NCBI GenBank assembly: GCA_964411985.1
Contig: CAYPNF010000012.1
Coordinates: 62,001 to 126,000 of the forward strand
Source: CAYPNF01 sp964411985
GTDB taxonomy: Bacteria; Verrucomicrobiota; Verrucomicrobiia; Limisphaerales; J093
Direction of reading: 5' to 3'
DNA length: 64,000 nt
Both the position numbers and the translations under genes were made by a program. Below the pieces are notes generated by a model that saw only the letters and a program-made list of their open reading frames with translations, ran no database searches and was not told the origin of the DNA. Below are positions 51,640 through 59,122 of the stretch, in pieces. Every line of letters begins with the position of its first letter. The first letter of the stretch is position 1.

Positions 51640-52215
51640 ATGCGTTTGCGTTTGGCCATCGGTTTCGTGATCCTGCTGGTGCTGGGCATGGTGGGATGGT
51701 GGTGGCGTGGTTGGCATTTGGAGCACAGCCAGGATCGGAACATTCTTGCGGCGGCGCGTCGGTATGGGATGGACCCCGCTCTGATCAAGGCCGTGGTTTG
51801 GAGGGAGAGTCTCTTCAATTCGGCCGCGCGCGGGCGCGCTGGGGAATTAGGGTTGATGCAGTTGCGGGATCCGGCTGCCCAGGAATGGGCGGAGGCCGAG
51901 CGGGTCTACCCACTTCCCGAAGAGCACTTGCTCAGCCCGGTGACCAACGTGCTGGCGGGATCCTGGTACCTACGGAAAATGCTCAGGCGCTACGCGGCGG
52001 CCGACGACCCGGTTCCTTTTGCCCTGGCGGATTACAACGCCGGGCGAGGGAACGTTTTGAAGTGGTGTCAAGGGGCGGCGGCGACTAACAGCCAGGCTTT
52101 CATCCGGCAGATCGGCTTTCCTTCCACTCGGTACTACGTGGAGGCGGTCACGCAGCGCAGGATCTATTACGCCGGGGAATTCTCTGAGCGCGGGCCGGGT
52201 CTCAATCCACGGTAA
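51640..52215 (+). CDS. Lytic transglycosylase, SLT domain, membrane-anchored
   Basis: The 191-residue protein has one N-terminal membrane anchor (LAIGFVILLVLGMVGWWW). The SLT fold shows the catalytic Glu in IKAVVWRESLFN, followed by AGELGLMQL, VTNVLAGSWYLRKML and FALADYNAG. It cleaves the MurNAc-GlcNAc bond of peptidoglycan to form 1,6-anhydro ends. The C-terminus overlaps the end of the convergent acyltransferase gene by 14 nt. Context of envelope genes (acyltransferase, MCE operon) suits a cell-wall remodelling role. Confidence 0.9.
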   Translation: MRLRLAIGFVILLVLGMVGWWWRGWHLEHSQDRNILAAARRYGMDPALIKAVVWRESLFNSAARGRAGELGLMQLRDPAAQEWAEAERVYPLPEEHLLSPVTNVLAGSWYLRKMLRRYAAADDPVPFALADYNAGRGNVLKWCQGAAATNSQAFIRQIGFPSTRYYVEAVTQRRIYYAGEFSERGPGLNPR

Positions 52216-52906
52216 TCGCGAGCATCTCCTGTTCGATCTGTTGGCGATAGGTGTCCCGTTGGGCTTCGTCCAGATCCGGCGGGACGCGGACCAGCTTTCC
52301 GGCTTGAACGATGCAGCGGGAGCCCGGGAGCGGAATCTGAAATCTGTCCCAGCTGCGCAGGCATTTCTTCCAGCGGATTTCGTAGACGATGGGTACGATT
52401 GGTAGGCCCGTCAGCTGAGCCAGGGCTGCCACGCCGTCCTGGACCTTGTAGCGGGGGCCACGCGGGCCATCTGGGGTAATGGCCAAGTCGAGGCCTTTCG
52501 CGGCCCAGGTGGTCATTTCGAGAATCGCCTGGGCCCCCCGCCGGCTCGAGGAACCTCGGACAGGTTGAACATCGAAGTTCTCGAGGACCCCTGAAAGCAG
52601 TCCGCCATCGCGGCTCGCGCTGACGACGGCGGCCAGGCGCCGTTCAGGACGTCCCATGGCGATGAAGCGGTGATAGACCATCAGGCAGACGGAGAGGCGG
52701 TTGTGCCAGGTGGCACCGATGATCTGGTTCGACTGCGCGTATGCCATGGAACCATGCGGGTCCTGGAGTTCATACCGGATCGTGGCGTTGAGCAGTCTGG
52801 CGAAGAGGCAGCCAGTCCGCACCGCGAGACGACCTTTCCAGTCGAGTTCGTGGGGAACGACGGGTCCGCCGGCCTTGCGAGGTTTGGATGGAGAGGCGTC
52901 TTTCAT
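52202..52906 (-). CDS. DUF374-family lysophospholipid acyltransferase-like protein
   Basis: A 234-residue protein of the LPLAT superfamily. DUF374 landmarks are IGATWHNRLSVCLMVYHRF (HN in place of the HxxxxD box), AVVSASRDGGLLSGVLENF, VRGSSSRRGAQAILEM and LAITPDGPRGPRYKVQDGV. It likely transfers an acyl chain to a lipid or lipid A precursor at the inner membrane. Its start overlaps the ruvA stop by one base, so it is the last gene of a ruvC-ruvA-acyltransferase operon, a mixed but tightly packed unit. Confidence 0.85.
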   Translation of the reverse strand: MKDASPSKPRKAGGPVVPHELDWKGRLAVRTGCLFARLLNATIRYELQDPHGSMAYAQSNQIIGATWHNRLSVCLMVYHRFIAMGRPERRLAAVVSASRDGGLLSGVLENFDVQPVRGSSSRRGAQAILEMTTWAAKGLDLAITPDGPRGPRYKVQDGVAALAQLTGLPIVPIVYEIRWKKCLRSWDRFQIPLPGSRCIVQAGKLVRVPPDLDEAQRDTYRQQIEQEMLAITVD

Positions 52907-53511
52907 CAGGCTCGCTTTCGGAGAGCGGCTCGCACCAGGCTCTCCACCGTTGCCTCCTGTCCCAGCACGGCTTGGGCGGCTTTGACGGATTCCAATGCCT
53001 CCTGCGACTTGAAATCCAGCGCGACGAGGGCTGCTACGGCGTCTTGGATCCGTTGTCCGGCCGGGCCGACTTCGCGGCTGGCACTGCTGGCTTCCCAGGC
53101 GGCGGAGGCTCCCATCTTATCCTTCAGTTCCACCACCATCCGTTCGGCGGTTTTCTTGCCCACCCCGGAGATGCGGGAGAGCGCTTTGACGTCGCCGGTG
53201 ACAATGGCGCCGCGGAAAGCGATGGGGTTCATGCCGCTGAGGATGCCGAGGGCGATTTTGGGACCGATACCACTGACGGTATTGACCAGCAGGCGGAATA
53301 GATCGCGCTCGGTGGAAGTGGCGAAACCATAGAGCACGTGCGCATCCTCGCGGATCGCCAGGTGCGTCAAAAGGTGGATCTCCTGCCCGACCGCTGGCAG
53401 TTTTTCAAAGGAAGAAACTGGGATCAGCACCTCGTAGCCAACCCCTTGAACGTCGACGACGGCATGGGTGGGACTGGATTCGGCGAGGCGTCCGTGGAGA
53501 AAAGTGATCAT
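52906..53511 (-). CDS. ruvA: Holliday junction DNA helicase subunit RuvA
   Basis: A 201-residue protein of normal length. Domain I is an OB fold (MITFLHGRLAESSPTHAVVDVQGVGYEV, given here only by its ends). Domain II has two helix-hairpin-helix motifs (LLVNTVSGIGPKIALGIL and SRISGVGKKTAERMVVEL), and domain III is a small C-terminal helical unit that contacts RuvB. It binds four-way junctions and guides branch migration. The start overlaps the ruvC stop by 4 nt. No ruvB gene is present in the window. Confidence 0.95.
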   Translation of the reverse strand: MITFLHGRLAESSPTHAVVDVQGVGYEVLIPVSSFEKLPAVGQEIHLLTHLAIREDAHVLYGFATSTERDLFRLLVNTVSGIGPKIALGILSGMNPIAFRGAIVTGDVKALSRISGVGKKTAERMVVELKDKMGASAAWEASSASREVGPAGQRIQDAVAALVALDFKSQEALESVKAAQAVLGQEATVESLVRAALRKRA

Positions 53512-54086
53512 ACGCGTTTGGGAGAGGAGAGGGAGTAGCGGCTGGTTTCCTGGGCGTGGGCCAAGGCCAGAGCCAGGGCGTCGGCGGCGTCCGGGGGTGG
53601 AAGTTCTGCGAGGTGGAGCATGCGCTGCACCATTTTGGCGACCGCCTCCTTTTGGGCGGCGCCATAGCCGACGATCGCTTGTTTGACCTTCCTCGGAGCG
53701 ATCTCATAGATCTCGAGGCCGGCCTCTGCGGCGGCAACCAGGCTGGCACCGCGGGCTTGCCCCATTACCAGCGCAGTTTTGAGATTTTGCGCGAAGAACA
53801 ACCCTTCGACCACACATACCGTCGGATGATGCTGCCGGATGATGTCGCGGATGGTTTGGGCGATTTGCAGCAGGCAGGTGGAGATTGGGGCGGTAGCAGG
53901 GACTTGAACCACCCCGTAAGTCAGGGTCCGGGGCTGAGGTTTGCGCCATTCGATCACCCCATACCCGGTCCCGCGCAGGGACGGATCGATGCCGAGAAGG
54001 ATGCGGGCCTTCGCGGAAGGACCTGATACGGCGGGCTCCAGGATGGGCGAAGCTCGCCGCCGAGGGGCGACGATTCGCTGTTTCAT
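53508..54086 (-). CDS. ruvC: Crossover junction endodeoxyribonuclease RuvC
   Basis: About 192 residues from the ATG giving MKQRIVAPRRR; a longer frame exists but normal RuvC is 160-190 residues. The RNase-H-like nuclease has the acidic residues of ILLGIDPSLRGTGYGVIEW (first Asp), VCVVEGLFFAQNLKTAL (Glu) and PPDAADALALALAH (last Asp pair). It resolves Holliday junctions by symmetric cuts. The N-terminal ~25 residues before ILLGID are basic and longer than usual. It is divergent from the MCE operon (116-nt gap). Confidence 0.93.
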   Translation of the reverse strand: MKQRIVAPRRRASPILEPAVSGPSAKARILLGIDPSLRGTGYGVIEWRKPQPRTLTYGVVQVPATAPISTCLLQIAQTIRDIIRQHHPTVCVVEGLFFAQNLKTALVMGQARGASLVAAAEAGLEIYEIAPRKVKQAIVGYGAAQKEAVAKMVQRMLHLAELPPPDAADALALALAHAQETSRYSLSSPKRV

Positions 54087-54202
54087 TTGCTCAAACTGTT
54101 GTGGTGTAATGCCCACGGAACGGATCCTGCCAGAGCCGCCGGCTATTTGTCGAGGTTGCGCGGAAGGCGGTTTCCGAGTACAGGTGTAACCTGGAGCGAC
54201 CA

Positions 54203-55342
54203 ATGGCACGTAACGCAACGAAACCGCAACCGATCCAGTATGAGCTGCTTCTGGCAGAAGGGGGGCTCAAGCGCCTGGTGCTGCCCGTTTGTCTTGAAGC
54301 GGAGACGGTCGCGGTTTGGTGGGGGCGGCTGGTGGCGGAGTTCTCCGGGGAGGCTGCGCCACGGTTGGAAGTGGCCGCTGAAGCGTTGGAGCGGTGCGAT
54401 GGGGCGGGGATTGCCTTGCTCCAAGCCTTGAAATCGGGTCAGTTGACCTCGGGTGCCCCGGTCCGGGTGTTGAACCTTCGTCCTGAGCTGCAACGACTGG
54501 TGGAGACCTTGAGCGCTGAGGAGTTCCAGAAGTGCCGGCCAAATCCGGATCACCGGGTGGGGCAGGTGGAGGAGACGGGAATGATCGTCAGTGAGCGGTT
54601 CGCGGATGGAGTAGAGCAGGTGAGCTTCCTCGGAGCGGTCGTGTCGGGTCTGATGACGAATTTCAGGCATCCACAGCGGATGCGCTGGGGAGAGATCGCC
54701 CGGGTTTTTGAAGTCGCTGGCGTGAATGCCTTGCCGATTGTGTCGTTGATCAGTCTGCTGGTTGGGGCCATCATTGCTTTTGAATCGGCGGGTCCGTTTG
54801 AGATTTTCGGCGCGCGGCTGTTCATCGCGAATATGATCGGGATCATCATGACGCGCGAGCTGGGGCCGTTGATGACGGCGATCATTCTGGCGGGCCGTTC
54901 CGGGGCGGCCTTTGCCGCTGAGCTGGGGACGATGAAGGTCAATGAGGAGTTGAACGCGTTGGAGACGATGGGGCTAAATCCGGTTCGATTCCTGGTGGTA
55001 CAGCGCGTATTGGCGGGGGTTTTGCTCACTCCATTCCTGACGGTGTACTCGATGTTGATGGGGATCGGAGGGGGCGTGCTGGTGATGACCACCATGGGAT
55101 TTCCGTTAGCCCAGATCTACCATCAGATGACGCAGTCCTTGGGAATTGAGGATGTTGTGCACGGTGTCCTGAAGGCGTTCGTGTTTGGGGCGATTGTGGC
55201 CATGGTCGGCTGCATTCGGGGCTTGCAGACTCGTGGCGGCCCGGCGGCGGTGGGGGAGTCTACCACCCGGGCCGTGGTGACGACGATCGTGTTGGTGGTG
55301 GTGGCGGATGCTTTGTTCGCCTTGGTTGCCTATGTGACGTGA
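54203..55342 (+). CDS. mlaE: MlaE-family permease with N-terminal STAS domain
   Basis: The 379-residue permease of an MCE lipid transporter. Residues 1-115 are STAS-like (VAAEALERCDGAGIALLQAL). The MlaE/YrbE domain follows (about 135-379) with GVNALPIVSLISLLVGAIIA, the conserved MTRELGPLMTAIILAGRSGA motif, FAAELGTMKVNEELNALETM and terminal hydrophobic helices. Fusion of the STAS partner (MlaB role) to the permease is a known variant. The stop overlaps the ATPase start (TGATG). Retrograde or anterograde phospholipid movement between inner and outer membrane is the expected role. Confidence 0.9.
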   Translation: MARNATKPQPIQYELLLAEGGLKRLVLPVCLEAETVAVWWGRLVAEFSGEAAPRLEVAAEALERCDGAGIALLQALKSGQLTSGAPVRVLNLRPELQRLVETLSAEEFQKCRPNPDHRVGQVEETGMIVSERFADGVEQVSFLGAVVSGLMTNFRHPQRMRWGEIARVFEVAGVNALPIVSLISLLVGAIIAFESAGPFEIFGARLFIANMIGIIMTRELGPLMTAIILAGRSGAAFAAELGTMKVNEELNALETMGLNPVRFLVVQRVLAGVLLTPFLTVYSMLMGIGGGVLVMTTMGFPLAQIYHQMTQSLGIEDVVHGVLKAFVFGAIVAMVGCIRGLQTRGGPAAVGESTTRAVVTTIVLVVVADALFALVAYVT

Positions 55343-56124
55343 TGAGTGTGAGCGATGAAATCCTGATCGAAGTCCGTGACCTCCGCATGGGCTATGGGGG
55401 ACGGGTCCTGCTGGAGAATGTGAGCTTTGTTGTCCGTCGGGGCGAGGTGTTTGTGATTCTTGGAGTGTCGGGGTGCGGCAAAAGCACTTTGCTCAAGCAC
55501 CTGATCGGCCTCTATTCGCCCATGGCGGGCGAGATTTGGATCGAGGGTAGAGATTTTGTCAGGGCGGAAGGGGAGGACCGGTTGTCCATCCTCCGGAAAT
55601 TCGGTGTGATGTACCAGATGGGTGCCTTGTTTGGCTCAATGACCGTGTTGGAAAACGTCCGGCTTCCTTTGGACGAGTTTACCGCGCTTCCATTACTGGC
55701 GAAGGATTGGATCGCCTTGACCAAGCTGAAGCTGGTAGGGTTGGCGGAAGCGGCTGGCAAGATGCCATCGGAATTGAGCGGTGGCATGCAGAAACGGGCG
55801 GCGATCGCGCGGGCTATGGCGTTGGATCCGGATATTCTCTTCCTCGACGAGCCATCGGCGGGATTGGATCCCATTACATCCGCTGGCTTGGACGACCTGA
55901 TCAAGAGGTTGGCTGGTGACTTTGGTATGACTTTTGTGGTGGTTACGCATGAATTGCAGAGCATCTGTGCGATTGCCGATCGGGCGATCATGCTGGATGC
56001 TGCTTTCCGTGGCGTCCTTGCCGAAGGAACGCCCGCCCAATTGCGGGATTCGCCACCGCATCCCACCGTGCGACAATTCTTCCGCCGGGAAGCGGCACTG
56101 CCTCCGGCGTTGGCTCGTTCCTGA
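55342..56124 (+). CDS. mlaF: MlaF-type ABC ATPase of the MCE transporter
   Basis: A 260-residue ATPase: Walker A LGVSGCGKSTLLKHLIG, Q-loop MYQMGALFGSMTV, signature ELSGGMQKRAAIARAMA, Walker B DILFLDEPSAGLDP and H-loop VVTHE. The GSMTVxENV segment and GMQKR signature are typical of MlaF. The start is the ATG at 55342, one base inside the mlaE stop. It couples ATP hydrolysis to the MlaE-like permease. Confidence 0.93.
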   Translation: MSVSDEILIEVRDLRMGYGGRVLLENVSFVVRRGEVFVILGVSGCGKSTLLKHLIGLYSPMAGEIWIEGRDFVRAEGEDRLSILRKFGVMYQMGALFGSMTVLENVRLPLDEFTALPLLAKDWIALTKLKLVGLAEAAGKMPSELSGGMQKRAAIARAMALDPDILFLDEPSAGLDPITSAGLDDLIKRLAGDFGMTFVVVTHELQSICAIADRAIMLDAAFRGVLAEGTPAQLRDSPPHPTVRQFFRREAALPPALARS

Positions 56125-56130
56125 CCGCCC

Positions 56131-57105
56131 ATGAGCACCAAGAACAACCATTTCAAGATCGGGCTCTTCGTCATCCTGGGGCTGGCGTTGTTTGTCCTCG
56201 CTTTGCTCGCCTTTGGCGCGCGCTCCTACTTCAAGCCAAGATTCCACATGGAGACGGCGGTCGAGGACAGCGTGGAGGGACTCTCGATAGGCTCTCCGGT
56301 GAGTTTTCGCGGGGTAAATCTGGGGCAGGTGTCGCGGATCAGCCTCACCCGCAATATCTACCCGGAAAGCACCAACAAGTACATTATCCTGGAATTTGAG
56401 CTGGACCCTACGCAACTCCCGGCGCGAATCATGGGCCCCGGCCAGGCTCCGCTGCGGACCGAGATCGAGCGCGGGCTGCGAGTGCGGTTGAAGAGCCTCG
56501 GAATCACCGGATCCACGGTGGCGACCCTCGAGTACCTGGATCCGTTGAAATTCCCGGCGCCCCCCATCGATTACACTCCCCGGCTTCCCTTCATTCCGTC
56601 CGCTCCGAGCTTCTTTGGGGCACTTCTGGAGTCGGTTCAGAAGTCGCTGGAGGGAATCGAGAAGTTGGATTTTGCTGGGATCCAGGGCCGTTTGGATACC
56701 GTCATGCTCTCGCTGGACCGATTGCTGAACAACGTCGGGCGTCTTGACTTTGAAGTGATCGGGACGGAGGCGCGGGATCGTTTGGTGGAGTTCAAGGAGA
56801 CCAACCGGAAGCTCCAGGAGACCCTGGACCAGGCCCGGACGACGATGGCCGGCCTTCGTTCTGCCGAACTCTCTACCAACGCCCTTTCACTCGTGTCCAA
56901 GTTTTATCAAACAGCGGATCAGGTACAGGTTTTGCTGGATCGTGTTCAGTCGTTGAGTTTCGCCCCGCTCACGGACAGTCTGCAGAACACCAGGGAAGCC
57001 ACGCGGGAACTGAGTGAGGTTCTGCGAAACCTGAAGGACTATCCTTCGGGTTTTCTATTTGGGACACCTCCCGCTCCGGCATCGGTTCTTGATCGTAAAC
57101 CGTAA
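56131..57105 (+). CDS. mlaD: MCE-domain substrate-binding protein (MlaD type)
   Basis: The 324-residue protein has one N-terminal helix (IGLFVILGLALFVLALLAFG). The MCE domain (about 40-120) starts HMETAVEDSVEGLSIGSPVS and includes FRGVNLGQVSRISL and an LRVRLKSLGITGSTVATLEY-like strand. A helical C-terminal region (about 150-310) has regular hydrophobic spacing, as in MCE proteins that form a tunnel. It is anchored in the inner membrane and carries lipid across the periplasm. A palindromic repeat separates it from the lipoprotein gene. Confidence 0.9.
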   Translation: MSTKNNHFKIGLFVILGLALFVLALLAFGARSYFKPRFHMETAVEDSVEGLSIGSPVSFRGVNLGQVSRISLTRNIYPESTNKYIILEFELDPTQLPARIMGPGQAPLRTEIERGLRVRLKSLGITGSTVATLEYLDPLKFPAPPIDYTPRLPFIPSAPSFFGALLESVQKSLEGIEKLDFAGIQGRLDTVMLSLDRLLNNVGRLDFEVIGTEARDRLVEFKETNRKLQETLDQARTTMAGLRSAELSTNALSLVSKFYQTADQVQVLLDRVQSLSFAPLTDSLQNTREATRELSEVLRNLKDYPSGFLFGTPPAPASVLDRKP

Positions 57106-57171
57106 ATAGCCGACCATGAGCACGCTCCGTTACTTCCCTGCTGGGCCGCTGAGCTGTAACAATTCAACGAA

Positions 57172-57327
57172 GAACAGGAGTCAGCGGAGACAGCAGAGAT
57201 CGGGCTTGAGCGATCTGACGATCGAGATGGACGTATCACTTTCACCGTCCAGTGAACGCTTGGACGGACCGCGAGGAGCGATTCTGACTCCGTCTGACGG
57301 CTCTGCTCTCTCTGCTGCCTCCTGTTC
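57172..57327. repeat. Purine-rich inverted repeat inside the MCE operon
   Basis: The left arm 57172-57198 (starts GAACAGGAG, ends AGCAGAG) and the right arm 57301-57327 are inverted copies with 24 of 27 matching bases, separated by 102 nt. The element occupies most of the 286-nt gap between mlaD and the lipoprotein gene; no gene is apparent inside, although one frame stays open. Confidence 0.7.
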
Positions 57328-57391
57328 AACTGCATGGACACGGCTGAGCTCGGATGTTTCCCGACGGTCCGGCCTTTTTTCGACGCTCTCT

Positions 57392-58033
57392 ATGACTCTC
57401 ATCGGTTTTTCCCGCCCCTTGGCATGCAGCCTGGTGTTCCTTTGTCTGGCGGGGTGTCTTTCCCGCCCGCCGCTCACGCGGCAGTCTTTTGGCATGGAGG
57501 TTCCTCAGATTGAGAAGCTGGTGCCGAGGCCGGTTGCGGGGAACCTGGCGATCAAGGCAGCTGAAGTGGCGGCGCTGTATGATTCCCGAGCTTTGGTGTA
57601 TCGTCTGCCGAATCTCGCGTATGAGCGGGATCCCTACGCCGATTGGTTGGTGCTTCCGAGCCGGATGGTGGAAGGGGCGGTGGCAGGGGGAATCCGCCAG
57701 AGTGGACTGTTTTCCGAGGTGCTGGAGCGGGGGAGCGGGTTGGCGCCGGACCTCTGGTTGGAAACCCATGTTGACCGCCTGTGTGGCGACTTTTCCCAAC
57801 CTGGAGAAGCCCAAGCGCTCGTCGAGATCCAGTTCCGCCTCGTGTGCACCCGTCGGGAAGGCCCGCCCGCGATCCTCCTCAGCAAGATTTACTCCTGTCG
57901 AGTTCCGTTAACTCGGCGGACCGCGTCAGAGGTGGTTTCGGGTTGTGATCGTGGGGTTCAGACTGCCACTCGTGAGTTGATAGGGGACCTGCAGTCTTTG
58001 GCGGCAAAGGGCCTTTTGGGAACCAAACCCTAG
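57392..58033 (+). CDS. ABC-type transport auxiliary lipoprotein (PqiC-like)
   Basis: The 213-residue product is started at the ATG giving a lipoprotein signal (PLACSLVFLCLAGC, lipobox CLAGC); the longer upstream frame runs through the inverted repeat. The body fits the auxiliary lipoprotein family of MCE systems: YDSRALVYRLPNLAYERDPY ADW-like start (split here), MVEGAVAGGIRQSGLFSEVL, LWLETHVDRLCGDF and a C-terminal VQTATRELIGDLQSLA. It probably sits on the inner face of the outer membrane and receives lipids from MlaD. It converges on the deacetylase gene with a 13-nt gap. Confidence 0.82.
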   Translation: MTLIGFSRPLACSLVFLCLAGCLSRPPLTRQSFGMEVPQIEKLVPRPVAGNLAIKAAEVAALYDSRALVYRLPNLAYERDPYADWLVLPSRMVEGAVAGGIRQSGLFSEVLERGSGLAPDLWLETHVDRLCGDFSQPGEAQALVEIQFRLVCTRREGPPAILLSKIYSCRVPLTRRTASEVVSGCDRGVQTATRELIGDLQSLAAKGLLGTKP

Positions 58034-58046
58034 ACGGGTCGGGTTC

Positions 58047-58919
58047 TCAGTCACTGGCGATGCCGCTGAGGTAGGAGGCTACGAGGTCGGGCAATTCCTC
58101 GCTGTAACCGCCTTCCAGAAGGCTGAAGAAGGGGACGCTGAGGTTGCGGATTTCGCATCCCAGCCAGTGGAAATCCTCCGCTTCCAGGGCTTGTTCCCCG
58201 AGCGGATCTCCCTTGTAGGCGTCGAATCCGGCCGAGACGGCCAGGAGATCGGGCTGATACTCCTGCACGTCCCGCAGCGCCAGGGTGAGGTTTTGCACGT
58301 ACTCGTCACGCGAGGAGTGACCCAGGACCGGGTAATTGCGGGCGTTATCGAAGTGATAGGCTCCCGTCCCCGGGTAGCCCGGGAACTGGTGCACGGACAC
58401 GAATCGACAGTTCGCGTTCTTCAGGAGGATTGCCTCGGTTCCATTTCCATGGTGAACGTCGAAATCAAGAACCGCCACCTTGCGCACTCCGCGAGTCAGG
58501 GCTTCCAGAGCGGCAATGGCGATGGAGTTGAGGTAGCAAAAGCCCATGGCGCGATCTCGGGTGGCGTGGTGGCCGGGGGGACGCATGACACTGAAAGCCG
58601 TTTGACCGGCGAGAGCCAGGTCCAGAGCCTTGAGCGCGCTACCCACGCTGCGGATGGCATGCTCCCGGATTTCGGAGTGCGCAGGGGTGTCATTATCGAA
58701 ATCAAAAGGCTCAAAGAGGCGGGCCAAGTGCCACTCGGTGTGGGCACGGTGCAACTGCCTTTCCTGCACGAGGCCGGGCGCTTCCCATGCGATGGCAATT
58801 TGGCTTTGGGATTCGAGCCGGTCGAGGATCCCCGTGATACGCTCGGGGCGCTCAGGATGGCCCGGGTGGCAATAGCCCGTGCACCGGCTGTCCGTGATGA
58901 TGTGGATGGCTTGGCTCAT
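58047..58919 (-). CDS. Histone-deacetylase-family (acetoin utilisation type) hydrolase
   Basis: A 290-residue zinc-dependent deacetylase. Conserved features are HPERPERITGILDRL, the active-site SVMRPPGHHAT, MGFCYLNSIAIAALEAL, the zinc-binding VAVLDFDVHHGNGTEAI, FVSVHQFPGYPGTG, AVSAGFDAYKGDPLG (second zinc Asp) and SLLEGGYSEELP. Bacterial members deacetylate proteins such as acetyl-CoA synthetase, polyamines or small molecules. No acs or polyamine gene is adjacent apart from the distant spermidine-synthase-like protein. The 203-nt gap upstream shows no clear promoter. Confidence 0.92.
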   Translation of the reverse strand: MSQAIHIITDSRCTGYCHPGHPERPERITGILDRLESQSQIAIAWEAPGLVQERQLHRAHTEWHLARLFEPFDFDNDTPAHSEIREHAIRSVGSALKALDLALAGQTAFSVMRPPGHHATRDRAMGFCYLNSIAIAALEALTRGVRKVAVLDFDVHHGNGTEAILLKNANCRFVSVHQFPGYPGTGAYHFDNARNYPVLGHSSRDEYVQNLTLALRDVQEYQPDLLAVSAGFDAYKGDPLGEQALEAEDFHWLGCEIRNLSVPFFSLLEGGYSEELPDLVASYLSGIASD

Positions 58920-59122
58920 CTAGCGGGGTGCTCCAAGCGATTGCCGATCGGCGAAGTGCTCTGACGAGCGGCGTTGTCGATTTCGCCGACGGGGCGGGGA
59001 TCCATTTTTTACCGTGAACCACATGTTGGGGATTCAAGCACACTTTACGGGAAGGTCGCAAAGGAAAAGGGTAAAGGCCGGGGTGGACAGTCCCGTTGAC
59101 CTATACCGGTCCAGAGTGGAAC

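Noticed and set aside
50587..51726. 379-codon minus-strand frame across the kinase-like gene
   Set aside because: It would conflict with the kinase-like gene, the small partner gene and the transglycosylase start, and has no recognisable domain.
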